Below, one piece after another: positions 9,492 to 17,846 of a DNA stretch of 56,133 bases. Under the pieces are notes generated by a model, which was not told the origin of the DNA, searched no databases, and saw only the letters and a program-made list of their open reading frames with translations. Made by a program: the position numbers and the translations under genes. How positions within the stretch are numbered: position 1 is the first letter of the stretch; every line of letters starts with the position of its first letter. Where the stretch lies: positions 1 to 56,133 of the forward strand of contig QRVH01000017.1 in assembly GCA_003458705.1 (NCBI GenBank), read 5' to 3'. Source of the DNA: Eubacterium sp. AF22-9 (GTDB lineage: Bacteria; Bacillota; Clostridia; Lachnospirales; Lachnospiraceae).

Positions 9492-9520
9492 TTGCGTAAC
9501 ATATGAAGTTATGTTATAAT
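9492..9520 (+). promoter_or_regulatory. Promoter of the small XRE regulator
   Basis: TTGCGT, 17-nt spacer, TATAAT. The -10 overlaps the palindrome GTTATAATAAC, which would allow autorepression. Confidence 0.65.
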
Positions 9521-9549
9521 AACAAAAAATAATTGAGAGGTGATATATT

Positions 9550-9756
9550 ATGACTATAGCAGAGACAATAAAACAGCTTAGAGAAAGCGTTGGAATGACA
9601 AGAAAAGAATTTTCACAGCATACAGGTATTCCTGTGCGTACATTAGAGGACTGGGAGGCATCAAGAAGAACTCCGCCAGAATACATTCCACGGCTGATAG
9701 CTTATCAGTTAAAGTATGAGGAGTTGCTTAGGGAGAAAGAAAAAGGCAATTTATAA
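9550..9756 (+). CDS. Small XRE-type helix-turn-helix protein
   Basis: 68 residues, almost all one helix-turn-helix domain: TIKQLRESVGMTRKEFSQHTGIPVRTLEDWE. GAGGTGATATATT precedes the ATG. It has its own promoter and is followed by a terminator, so it is monocistronic. Single-domain proteins of this type regulate nearby genes or act as antitoxin-like partners, but no toxin gene is adjacent. Target unknown. Confidence 0.8.
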   Translation: MTIAETIKQLRESVGMTRKEFSQHTGIPVRTLEDWEASRRTPPEYIPRLIAYQLKYEELLREKEKGNL

Positions 9757-9769
9757 TATTGCATTTCAA

Positions 9770-9812
9770 TTTATAAAGAGTGTTCTAATCTGGACACTTT
9801 TTATAAATTTTT
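9770..9812 (+). terminator. Terminator after the XRE gene
   Basis: TTTATAAAGAGTG pairs with CACTTTTTATAAA around a short loop and is followed by TTTTT. Confidence 0.75.
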
Positions 9813-9894
9813 AAGTAGCCTGTGCAGCAATTAGATGTTAATATATTATATATGTAACCCGAAACTGATATTTTAAGAGCGAAGGGAGATTTTA

Positions 9895-11472
9895 TTGAAG
9901 GCTGGATTATTTAAGACACAATTTAATTACCATAATACAGTCATTAAAGAGAAGATGAAGGAAAAGACAAAGGAGTCTGTCAGCGCGGTAGTACCGATAA
10001 TGCTTATAGTGTTGCTTCTTGGCTTCACAGTAGCGCCTCTTTCACCTAGTATACTGGTTGAATTTATTATTGGAGCCGTGCTGGTTATTATTGGCATGGT
10101 GTTTTTTTCTTTAGGGGCAGAATTATCCATGACACCAATGGGTGAAAGAGTTGGTGGAAGCATGTTAAGGACTAAGAAATTATGGATGATTATAGCGATA
10201 GGATTTATCCTTGGAGTTATAATTACGGTTTCAGAGCCTGATCTGCAGGTGCTTGCAGGACAGGTGGCAGCAGTTCCTAATATGGTGCTTATATTATCTG
10301 TAGCAGTTGGAGTAGGTGTATTTCTTGTTGCTGCACTTTTAAGAATACTTTTTGGAATACCGTTAGCACCGCTTCTGCTAGTGTTTTATGCAATTGTTTT
10401 TGCACTTGCGATGTTTGTTCCTAAAGGCTTTCTTGCAGTTGCATTTGATTCAGGGGGAGTAACAACCGGTCCGATGACTGTACCATTTATAATGGCTCTT
10501 GGTGTGGGTATTTCTTCTATCAGAAACGATAAACATGCCGGCAATGATAGTTTTGGTCTTGTATCATTATGTTCAATCGGTCCAATACTTGCAGTTCTTA
10601 TTCTTGGAATGGTTTATAGTACAGAGGGTAATTATACAACAACAGCAATTACTGAAGTGAGCAATTCTGTTGAACTTGGTAAGCTGTTCTTATATGAGAT
10701 ACCTGAATATCTGAAAGAAATAGCGTTGTCACTTCTTCCGATAGTTGTATTTTTTGGAGTGTTTCAGATATTTACACCTAAGATGAATAAGCAGTCGCTT
10801 ATGAAGATATGTGTGGGACTTGTGTATACATATGTGGGACTAGTGCTTTTCCTTACAGGAGCTAATGTTGGATTTATTCCGGCAGGTAATTATCTTGGTT
10901 CAGTGCTTGCTTCATTATCGTTTAAATGGATTATTGTCCCTATCGGCATGATAATAGGATATTTCATTGTTAAGGCAGAACCTGCGGTATATGTGCTTAT
11001 GCATCAGGTAGAAGAACTGACATCAGGAAGCATATCAGGCAGATCAATGCAGATAAGTCTTTCTGTTGGTGTTGCGGTATCAGTAGGTCTTTCAATGATA
11101 AGGGTGCTTACAGGAGTATCAATATTATATTTCCTCATTCCGGGCTATGGAATAGCACTGATACTTACGCTTTTTGTTCCAAAGATATTCACGGCTATAG
11201 CATTTGACTCCGGTGGAGTTGCGTCAGGTCCGATGACAGCTACATTTTTACTGCCACTTGCACAGGGAGCATGTCTTGCAGTGGGCGGTAATATTGTAAC
11301 TGATGCATTTGGTGTTGTTGCCATGGTTGCCATGACACCTCTTATAACTTTGCAGATACTTGGTGTTATATACAGAATCAAAGACAGCAGGAGAGAAAAT
11401 GTGCCACAGTCAATTACTCCTGTTGTGGATATGTTTGCAGAGCTTTCAGATGATGCGATTATTGAATTATAG
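9895..11472 (+). CDS. DUF1538 membrane protein, internally duplicated
   Basis: 525 residues with about 12 hydrophobic segments arranged as two homologous halves. Each half carries the same signature, FDSGGVTTGPMT (near 184) and FDSGGVASGPMT (near 440), typical of DUF1538 putative transporters. The TTG at 9895 is chosen because GGGAG lies 6 nt upstream and no ATG is better placed; the next in-frame ATG is at residue 21. Twelve bases separate it from a double PII-like gene, suggesting a channel or transporter gated by a PII-type sensor. The substrate is unknown. Confidence 0.8.
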   Translation: MKAGLFKTQFNYHNTVIKEKMKEKTKESVSAVVPIMLIVLLLGFTVAPLSPSILVEFIIGAVLVIIGMVFFSLGAELSMTPMGERVGGSMLRTKKLWMIIAIGFILGVIITVSEPDLQVLAGQVAAVPNMVLILSVAVGVGVFLVAALLRILFGIPLAPLLLVFYAIVFALAMFVPKGFLAVAFDSGGVTTGPMTVPFIMALGVGISSIRNDKHAGNDSFGLVSLCSIGPILAVLILGMVYSTEGNYTTTAITEVSNSVELGKLFLYEIPEYLKEIALSLLPIVVFFGVFQIFTPKMNKQSLMKICVGLVYTYVGLVLFLTGANVGFIPAGNYLGSVLASLSFKWIIVPIGMIIGYFIVKAEPAVYVLMHQVEELTSGSISGRSMQISLSVGVAVSVGLSMIRVLTGVSILYFLIPGYGIALILTLFVPKIFTAIAFDSGGVASGPMTATFLLPLAQGACLAVGGNIVTDAFGVVAMVAMTPLITLQILGVIYRIKDSRRENVPQSITPVVDMFAELSDDAIIEL

Positions 11473-11484
11473 AGGTAGATGGGT

Positions 11485-12198
11485 ATGAGTGAAGTATATG
11501 TAATGGTAACAATATGCAGCAGGAAAAATATGCCGCGTTTTGTTGCGTGCTATAAGGATTATAATGTTGAAGCAGCTAATATATCGTTAGGCAGGGGAAC
11601 AGCGTCAAGTGATGTGCTTGATTTACTGGGACTTGAAGATGACGAGAAGGGTATCCATATGTCACTTGTTACAGAGGATGCATGGAAAAATGTTAAGAAG
11701 GGGCTGCAGAGTAAGTTAAGAATAGATGTGCCGGGAACGGGAATCGCATTTATAGTGCCACTAAGCAGTATTGGCGGTAAGAGAGAACTGGGATTCTTAA
11801 TTGACGGACAGGAATATAAGAAAGGAGATGAGAGCACATTGAAGGATACGAAACATGAACTTATTGTTGCAATAGCTAATTATGGATATAATACACAGGT
11901 GATGAGAGCAGCGGAAGAAGGCGGCGCAACAGGTGGAACTGTGCTTCACGGAAAAGGTGTTGGAATGAAGCGTGCAGAGCAGTTCCTTGGGGTTTCGCTT
12001 GTTTCTGAGAAGGAAGTAATTCTTATTGTTGCAAAGTCATCACAGAAAAATGCGATTTTGCGTGCTATAATGGACAAAGCCGGAGTAGACAGCAAGGCAG
12101 GAACTATTGTGTTCTCACTTCCTGTTACAAGTACGGCAGGACTGCGTATTCTTGAGGATTCGCAGGATGAAGAGGTTAATGATGAAAACAATAATTGA
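11485..12198 (+). CDS. Tandem PII-like (GlnB-fold) protein
   Basis: About 237 residues forming two PII-type domains. The second has the hallmark GGATGGTVLHGKG and a following EKEVILIVAKSS strand. The first is diverged (ANISLGRGTASSDVLDLLGL). Classical PII proteins are about 112 residues, so this is a fused pair. It follows the DUF1538 gene directly and overlaps the next gene by 17 nt, giving translational coupling. By analogy with GlnK-AmtB, it may bind nucleotides and gate the DUF1538 protein. The T-loop tyrosine of GlnB is not evident. ATG 11485 is favoured over 11479 for ribosome-binding-site spacing. Confidence 0.8.
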   Translation: MSEVYVMVTICSRKNMPRFVACYKDYNVEAANISLGRGTASSDVLDLLGLEDDEKGIHMSLVTEDAWKNVKKGLQSKLRIDVPGTGIAFIVPLSSIGGKRELGFLIDGQEYKKGDESTLKDTKHELIVAIANYGYNTQVMRAAEEGGATGGTVLHGKGVGMKRAEQFLGVSLVSEKEVILIVAKSSQKNAILRAIMDKAGVDSKAGTIVFSLPVTSTAGLRILEDSQDEEVNDENNN

Positions 12199-13417
12199 TT
12201 ACCAGAATGATGAAAGAGAAAAAGTTCTGCTTGATGTAAGAGATAAGCAGGAATTTGAGAAGGAAACATATCCTGGTGCTAAGAACTGGTACTGGGAGGA
12301 ACTGATTAAGGTGCTTGAAGAAACACCTGATGAATTCACACAGCAGTTTGATAAGAGTATTCCTATATATCTTCTGTGTTATACAGGTCTGCACAGTGAT
12401 GATCTGGCAGATATTCTTGAAGAAATGGGCTATGAGGTCTACAGTCTGTATGGTGGCTGGGGCGCTTATATGAAGTGGAAGTTTGAGAATTATGTCAAAG
12501 AAGCACAGGCAGAGAATGAGCTTACAGGAGAAGAAAGAGTTAAGGAAATAGAACGCAGTATAGTCAAGAAGTTCAGAAAGCCTATATGGAGAAAGTTTAC
12601 ACAGGCACTTAATGAATACGACCTTATACAGGACGGAGATAAGATTGCTGTCTGTATATCAGGTGGTAAGGACTCAATGCTTATGGCAAAGCTTTTTCAG
12701 GAGCTTAAGAGGCATGGAAAGAATAATTTTGAACTTGTATTCTTAGTTATGAATCCGGGATACAATGATATTAATTATCAGGTTATTCTTAATAATGCAA
12801 AGATTCTTGATATTCCTATAACCGTGTTCAAATCAGAGATATTCGATACTGTTGCAGATATAGAGGAGTCTCCATGTTATCTGTGTGCCCGAATGAGAAG
12901 AGGATATCTGTACAGCAAGGCTAAAGAACTGGGCTGCAACAAGATAGCGTTAGGCCATCATTATGATGATGTTATTGAAACAATTCTTATGGGAATGTTA
13001 TACGGTGCGCAGATTCAGACTATGATGCCAAAGCTTCACAGCACTAATTTTGGGGGCATGGAGCTTATAAGACCACTTTACCTTATAAGAGAAGCTGATA
13101 TAATACATTGGAGAGATTATAATAATCTTGCATTTATACAGTGTGCATGCAGGCTTACAGAGAGCTGTGCTTCATGCGGTGGAACAGAAAAGGGTTCTAA
13201 GAGAGGCGAGATTAAGCAGCTTATCAAAGACCTGACTAAGGTAAGCCCTTACATTGAGAAGAACATTTTCAGAAGTGTTGAAAATGTTAATCTTGATACA
13301 GTTATTGCGTATAAGCAGTACGGTGTTAAGCATAATTTCCTTGAAAGATATGAGGAAATGGGAAGACTCAACGGTGCGTCAGGCAGCCAGACAGCAGATA
13401 ATAAGGAGATGGAATAA
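12182..13417 (+). CDS. Rhodanese domain fused to TtcA-like PP-loop ATPase
   Basis: The N-terminal 110 residues are a rhodanese domain with the active-site loop LLCYTGLHS. The rest is a TtcA/TtuA-type ATP pyrophosphatase with CISGGKDSM (PP-loop) and paired cysteines, CYLCARMRRG and later CAC...CASCGG, as used for metal-cluster binding in tRNA thiolation enzymes. The likely job is sulfur transfer to a tRNA base, with the rhodanese domain supplying persulfide sulfur. The start (ATG 12182 or the ATG just before it) overlaps the PII-like gene. No frame damage is seen. Confidence 0.85.
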   Translation: MKTIIDYQNDEREKVLLDVRDKQEFEKETYPGAKNWYWEELIKVLEETPDEFTQQFDKSIPIYLLCYTGLHSDDLADILEEMGYEVYSLYGGWGAYMKWKFENYVKEAQAENELTGEERVKEIERSIVKKFRKPIWRKFTQALNEYDLIQDGDKIAVCISGGKDSMLMAKLFQELKRHGKNNFELVFLVMNPGYNDINYQVILNNAKILDIPITVFKSEIFDTVADIEESPCYLCARMRRGYLYSKAKELGCNKIALGHHYDDVIETILMGMLYGAQIQTMMPKLHSTNFGGMELIRPLYLIREADIIHWRDYNNLAFIQCACRLTESCASCGGTEKGSKRGEIKQLIKDLTKVSPYIEKNIFRSVENVNLDTVIAYKQYGVKHNFLERYEEMGRLNGASGSQTADNKEME

Positions 13418-13419
13418 AT

Positions 13420-13602
13420 ATGTCATCACAATATAATTGCGATTATTGCAACAACCTTGTATATGACGAGGAGATTGAAGGATATGTATGTGATGTTGAT
13501 ATGGACGAGGACGATTACGCAAGACTTTTAAGTTCTTCATATAAGCAGTGCCCATATTATCAGAGCAATGATGAATATAAGATAGTACGTCATCAGATGT
13601 AG
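13420..13602 (+). CDS. Small four-cysteine protein (DUF6472-like)
   Basis: 60 residues with CDYCNN near the N-terminus, a third Cys in GYVCDVD and a fourth in KQCPYY. This spacing suggests a metal- or disulfide-stabilised knuckle. Acidic overall. It begins 2 bases after the PP-loop gene stop and is almost certainly co-translated with it. It resembles the small DUF6472 family of Clostridia from memory; function unknown. A partner role in sulfur or tRNA chemistry is inference from position. Confidence 0.7.
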   Translation: MSSQYNCDYCNNLVYDEEIEGYVCDVDMDEDDYARLLSSSYKQCPYYQSNDEYKIVRHQM

Positions 13603-13644
13603 AAAGACAGCAGCATGTATGAGGGTTGCGGAAGGAGGATATTA

Positions 13645-14130
13645 ATGAACAAGATAGCAAGTTTTACAGTGAATCATCTAGATTTACTGACAGGTGTATA
13701 TGTATCAAGAAAGGATTATATCGGAGATGTATGTCTTACAACATTTGATTTAAGATTTACAAGACCTAATGAAGAGCCACCTATGGATACTCCGGGGATT
13801 CATTCAATTGAACATCTTGTTGCTACATTTTTAAGGAATCATGCAGAATGGGCTGAGAAAACTATATATTTCGGACCTATGGGCTGCAGAACAGGTTTTT
13901 ATGTTATATTTGCAGGAGATTTAAAGTCTGAGGATATTATCGGGGTATTAAGAGAAGCTGCCGATTATGTTCTTAATTATGACGATAATACACCAATTCC
14001 TGGATATTCACCAAGAGATTGCGGTAATTATCTGGATAACAATCTTAAACTTGCGAAGATATATATGAAGAAGTTTAAGGAGGAGGTTCTGGATAATCCG
14101 GTTGCGGAGAGGTTGAGTTATCCACAGTAG
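13645..14130 (+). CDS. luxS: S-ribosylhomocysteine lyase
   Basis: Cleaves S-ribosylhomocysteine to homocysteine and the AI-2 precursor in the activated methyl cycle. Metal ligands are visible: HSIEH near residue 52 and the Cys in GPMGCRTGFY. The length of about 161 residues is normal. AGGAGGATATTA precedes the ATG at 13645. It closes the operon that begins with the DUF1538 gene. With metK in the same window, it ties the region to methionine/SAM turnover. Confidence 0.97.
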   Translation: MNKIASFTVNHLDLLTGVYVSRKDYIGDVCLTTFDLRFTRPNEEPPMDTPGIHSIEHLVATFLRNHAEWAEKTIYFGPMGCRTGFYVIFAGDLKSEDIIGVLREAADYVLNYDDNTPIPGYSPRDCGNYLDNNLKLAKIYMKKFKEEVLDNPVAERLSYPQ

Positions 14131-14360
14131 TGTGTAGGGGTGCCAGTCTGGGGATATCGGGCTGTGGCTTTCATGGATTACTGCGCCTAGCAGGAGTAAA
14201 TGCCGCCATATACAGAGCTTTTTACAGCGTGCAAAAGCAAACGCACTTCGTTTGAACGAGCTTTTGCACGCTGAACTTTTGTCTATGGCGGCATTAACTC
14301 CTGCACAGCTCGTAATAAATCAAGCCACAGCCCGATACCCCCAGACTGGCAATCTACACA
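14131..14360. repeat. Long fold-back (inverted-repeat) sequence
   Basis: The left arm (14131-about 14238) and right arm (about 14258-14360) are imperfect reverse complements for around 100 bp each. Shared blocks include TGCCAGTCTGGGG, ATCGGGCTGTGGCTT, GCAGGAGT-AATGCCGCCATA and GCGTGCAAAAGC. The tip has its own AAACG/CGTTT pairing. No credible reading frame lies inside. The position between convergent luxS and glnA fits a large transcript-end structure or a non-coding fold-back insertion. Confidence 0.75.
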
Positions 14361-14381
14361 GTGGAGAACTGGCAGGGGGTG

Positions 14382-14432
14382 AAAATCCCACTAATCAGAT
14401 TCGGATTGACTGTCTGATTAGTGGGATTTTTT
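14382..14432 (+). terminator. Hairpin 1 of three: terminator
   Basis: AAAATCCCACTAATCAGA pairs with TCTGATTAGTGGGATTTT and runs into TTTTTT. Its centre (CAGATTCGG...TGTCTG) is shared with the next two hairpins. Good candidate end for the luxS operon. Confidence 0.8.
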
Positions 14433-14447
14433 GTGATGTGAGTAGAA

Positions 14448-14479
14448 CCAGCCAGATTCGGCTTCGCCTGTCTGGCTGG
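14448..14479. repeat. Hairpin 2 of three: REP-like core
   Basis: CCAGCCAGA pairs with TCTGGCTGG; the interior contains GGC-TTC-GCC. It shares the CAGATTC...TGTCTG core with the flanking hairpins but has unrelated outer stem bases. No T-run follows. Confidence 0.65.
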
Positions 14480-14489
14480 ATATAAAGTA

Positions 14490-14541
14490 AGATAGCCGAA
14501 AACAGATTCAGCTTTGCTTGTCTGTTTTCGGCTATCTTTTT
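14490..14541. terminator. Hairpin 3 of three: terminator between luxS and glnA
   Basis: AAGATAGCCGAAAACAGA pairs with TCTGTTTTCGGCTATCTT and is followed by T residues on the plus strand, with weaker T-richness on the minus strand. The core is again CAGATTC...TGTCTG. It probably ends transcription from both sides. Confidence 0.75.
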
Positions 14542-14572
14542 ATGAGAGTGATTTATAACAATTATTTATGTA

Positions 14573-16681
14573 TTATACCTCGAATAATAATTCGCTGTAG
14601 CTTGGGAATGGCCAGAATTCCTTATCTACTATCATCTCGGCTTTATCTACTGGAGCTCTTAATTCGTCCATTGCAACCTTTACTGTATCTCTGAAGTATT
14701 CAGCCTGAGCTTTTCCTTCAAATGTAGCTGCTGTAGCAACTGTTTCTGCAAGCTTAGCAGAAGCTGCCTTCATTTCCTTTAAGTAACCAGATACTTCTGT
14801 AAGGATGTCTGCCTGAACAGAAGCGTCTGCGCCAGCTTCCTTAACTGAGAGTACTGAGTTAGCAAGCTCTGTTGTGTATGAGATAACAGCAGGAATGATT
14901 TCCTTGCCAGCCATATCTATCATTGTCTTAGCTTCGATGTTGATTGCCTTAGAGTAAGCCTCGTACTTAATCTCAGCTCTTGACTTTAATTCTGCTTCTG
15001 TGAATACACCAAATCCTTCAAACATCTTAACTGTTTCAGGTTTAACAAGTGAACCAACAGCCTCAACCATAGATTTGATGTTTGGAAGTCCTCTTCTTTC
15101 AGCCTCTGCTACCCATTCATCTGAGTAACCGTTGCCATTGAATACAACTCTGTGATGATCTGTGAAGAGCTTCTTAATCATATCATGGACTGCCATCTGC
15201 ATATCCTCAGAACCCTCTAATTCATCAGCGATTTCCTTAAAGCTTTCTGCAACGATTGTATTAAGAACAACATTTGCAGGAGCAATAGAATCTGAAGAAC
15301 CAACCATACGGAATTCAAACTTGTTACCTGTGAATGCGAATGGAGATGTTCTGTTTCTATCTGTAGCATCCTTGTTAAGGTCTGGAAGAGTAGAAGCACC
15401 AGTCTTTAACTTACCCTTCTGGATAGAGCTTGTAGCATCACCCTTATCGATTAACTGCATAACTACATCTTCAAGCTGCTCGCCAAGGAACATAGAGATG
15501 ATAGCTGGAGGTGCTTCATTAGCTCCAAGTCTGTGATCGTTACCAACATCAGATGCAGACTCACGAAGAAGGTCGGCATGTTTATCAACAGCCTTCATAA
15601 TTGCACCAAGTACAAGAAGGAACTGGAAGTTTTCATGTGGTGTCTTACCTGGGTCAAGCATGTTAATGCCATCATCAGTTGTGATAGACCAGTTGTTATG
15701 CTTACCAGAACCATTAACACCTGCAAATGGCTTCTCATGGAGAAGGCAAACAAGACCATGTCTGTAAGCAACCTTCTTCATAACTTCCATCATAAGCTGG
15801 TTGTTATCAGTTGCAATGTTGCACTGTGCATAGATAGGAGCTAACTCATGCTGTGCAGGAGCAACTTCGTTATGCTGTGTCTTAGCAGATACACCAAGCT
15901 TCCATAATTCTTCATTAACATCCTTCATGAAAGCGGCGATTCTTTCACGGATAGAACCAAAGTAGTGATCATCGAGTTCCTGACCCTTAGGAGGCATAGC
16001 TCCGAATAAAGTACGACCAGAGAAGATAAGATCCTTTCTCTGTAAATATTTCTCTCTGTCTACGATGAAGTATTCCTGTTCAGCGCCTACAGAAGGAGTA
16101 ACTTTCTTAGATGTTGTGTTACCCATAAGTCTTAAAATACGAAGAGCCTGCTCGTTGATGGCATCCATTGAACGAAGTAATGGAGTCTTCTGGTCAAGAG
16201 CCTCACCTGTGTAAGAACAGAATGCTGTAGGGATACAAAGAGTAGCACCCTGGGCACCTTCGCGTACAAATGCAGGAGATGTACAATCCCATGCTGTATA
16301 TCCTCTGGCCTCGAATGTTGCACGAAGACCACCTGAAGGGAATGATGAAGCATCAGGTTCACCCTTAATCAATTCCTTACCTGAGAATTCCATAAGCACC
16401 TTTCCGTCTGACTTAGGTGCTGATATAAATGAATCATGTTTCTCAGCAGTAGTTCCTGTTAAAGGCTGGAACCAATGTGTGTAATGAGTTGCACCTTTCT
16501 CGATAGCCCAGTCTTTCATAGCATTAGCGATAACATCAGCATCTGCTAAAGATAATTCCTGCACACCTTCCATTGTTAATTTAAGGTTTTTGTAAACGTT
16601 CTTTGGTAAACGCTCTTTCATAATTGTGTCATTAAACACATTCTCGCCGAAGATGTCAGCTACATTGAATCTTTCACTCAT
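14573..16681 (-). CDS. glnA: Glutamine synthetase type III
   Basis: ATP-dependent amidation of glutamate with ammonium. The 702-residue length and the N-terminal extension identify the type III (GlnN) class, common in Clostridia and Bacteroidetes. Signatures include [14 protein letters not shown] and [14 protein letters not shown] in the catalytic core and [14 protein letters not shown]. The start ATG has AGGAAGGATGAGGAAG upstream. The leader carries a terminator-like hairpin, so expression may be attenuated. Frame is intact. Confidence 0.97.
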   Translation of the reverse strand: MSERFNVADIFGENVFNDTIMKERLPKNVYKNLKLTMEGVQELSLADADVIANAMKDWAIEKGATHYTHWFQPLTGTTAEKHDSFISAPKSDGKVLMEFSGKELIKGEPDASSFPSGGLRATFEARGYTAWDCTSPAFVREGAQGATLCIPTAFCSYTGEALDQKTPLLRSMDAINEQALRILRLMGNTTSKKVTPSVGAEQEYFIVDREKYLQRKDLIFSGRTLFGAMPPKGQELDDHYFGSIRERIAAFMKDVNEELWKLGVSAKTQHNEVAPAQHELAPIYAQCNIATDNNQLMMEVMKKVAYRHGLVCLLHEKPFAGVNGSGKHNNWSITTDDGINMLDPGKTPHENFQFLLVLGAIMKAVDKHADLLRESASDVGNDHRLGANEAPPAIISMFLGEQLEDVVMQLIDKGDATSSIQKGKLKTGASTLPDLNKDATDRNRTSPFAFTGNKFEFRMVGSSDSIAPANVVLNTIVAESFKEIADELEGSEDMQMAVHDMIKKLFTDHHRVVFNGNGYSDEWVAEAERRGLPNIKSMVEAVGSLVKPETVKMFEGFGVFTEAELKSRAEIKYEAYSKAINIEAKTMIDMAGKEIIPAVISYTTELANSVLSVKEAGADASVQADILTEVSGYLKEMKAASAKLAETVATAATFEGKAQAEYFRDTVKVAMDELRAPVDKAEMIVDKEFWPFPSYSELLFEV

Positions 16682-16724
16682 AACTTCCTCATCCTTCCTT
16701 TTCTTATCTTTTTATTAGTAAAAC

Positions 16725-16776
16725 TAAAAAATGGCGTCCCAGTATATACTTATACAAATATATAAATGGAACGCCT
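16725..16776 (-). terminator. Terminator-like hairpin in the glnA leader
   Basis: On the minus strand GGCGTTCC pairs with GGGACGCC (one mismatch) across an AT-rich loop and is followed by TTTTTT, about 45 nt before the glnA start. Between promoter and gene this can act as an attenuator. Confidence 0.65.
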
Positions 16777-16798
16777 TTGTTCTACCTTATTTAATTAG

Positions 16799-16849
16799 CG
16801 ACAGCCTGCTGTCTTTAAATAAAATAACTCAAATCACATAATAATGCAA
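16799..16849 (-). promoter_or_regulatory. glnA promoter with dyad at the start site
   Basis: On the minus strand TTGCAT, 17-nt spacer, TATTTT. Just downstream, over the expected start point, lies GACAGC-CT-GCTGTC (16799-16812), a possible operator or 5' RNA hairpin. Confidence 0.5.
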
Positions 16850-16909
16850 GTTCTTTTTGAAAAAAATTTTATTAATTAAGTATATTAGCATATATTGTGT
16901 TGGTTATCT

Positions 16910-17824
16910 TTAATTATTGGCAGATGTTGTTCCTTCAGAAGAGTTCTCAAAATCTTCGATTGTAGTTTCACCTACATACATTCCAGAAATGACAAAACGC
17001 TGTTTGCCATTATTGGTACAGGTTGAAAGTGTTACCACCTGGGTTGCCTTATCGACATTAACTCCGGTGTCATATAAGGATAATGCTTTCATCCTGTTAG
17101 CATAGGAGCGCAGACCATCAAGACTTATAAAATTAAAAGTATATGTGTCGCTGATGGGTTCACTCACATATGCGGTGAATATCTTATATTCTTTAATGAT
17201 ATCTTCTGTGTAAATATAGAATACATCATTGCCTTCATAATTATAAAAATATGATGATTTGTATTTGCTGAGGGTTCCGAACATTGCACCTGAATTCATG
17301 CTGTGACCATAAAGAATTATATGGTTGGCATTAAGCTTATCAGTTATACGGTAATCCTCAAATATACATCCGTTAATGTTATATGTTTTATCAAACGTGT
17401 GTGTAAGATAAAAATCATTGTCAGTAGTCTGAGCGATAGGTAATCTGACATCAAGAGAAGGAATGTATAAGAAACCAAGTCCATCAGAATTGATATCGAG
17501 CAGCGCCTGATGATCATATTTAAATGGAATAGTAATCTCTTCATCGTCTCCTATACTGATATTGACAGGAGTATCATCAAGAACCGTATCACCTATGTTG
17601 TCATAAATATCATTTCCCTTTTTATATTCAAGAAGAATTGATATAAGGTTATATGCTGCAAATATAAATACGCATGCAGAGATGACAAGTATTATACGGC
17701 TGATAATTTTTGATTTCTTTTTCTTCTTTTCTTTCGCTTCAAAAGCGATGTCTGCTTCATCCTTTTCTAAATCAGAGGAGGATACAATAAAATCATCATT
17801 ATCCTCTGTTTTAATATCACTCAT
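16910..17824 (-). CDS. srtB: Class B sortase
   Basis: Membrane-anchored transpeptidase. The N-terminal cytosolic tail is acidic then lysine-rich, followed by one hydrophobic segment (IISRIILVISACVFIFAAYNLISIL). The extracytoplasmic domain has the catalytic His in ILYGHSMNSGAMFGTL and Cys in TLSTCTNN, with the Arg a few residues later (KQRFVISG). This order is class B. ATG 17824 with GGAGATT upstream is preferred to the longer frame. No sorted substrate gene is adjacent. It is followed upstream on the same strand by the aldolase gene, 22 bp away. Confidence 0.9.
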   Translation of the reverse strand: MSDIKTEDNDDFIVSSSDLEKDEADIAFEAKEKKKKKSKIISRIILVISACVFIFAAYNLISILLEYKKGNDIYDNIGDTVLDDTPVNISIGDDEEITIPFKYDHQALLDINSDGLGFLYIPSLDVRLPIAQTTDNDFYLTHTFDKTYNINGCIFEDYRITDKLNANHIILYGHSMNSGAMFGTLSKYKSSYFYNYEGNDVFYIYTEDIIKEYKIFTAYVSEPISDTYTFNFISLDGLRSYANRMKALSLYDTGVNVDKATQVVTLSTCTNNGKQRFVISGMYVGETTIEDFENSSEGTTSANN

Positions 17825-17846
17825 AATAATCTCCAATCAGTTGTAA

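Noticed and set aside
9483..9520. Possible T-box or riboswitch before the small XRE gene
   Set aside because: The leader is only about 25 nt and holds just a promoter-embedded palindrome.
12107..12181. Upstream extension of the rhodanese-PP-loop protein
   Set aside because: It lies within the PII-like gene in another frame; the rhodanese domain begins at ATG 12179/12182, which has its own ribosome binding site.
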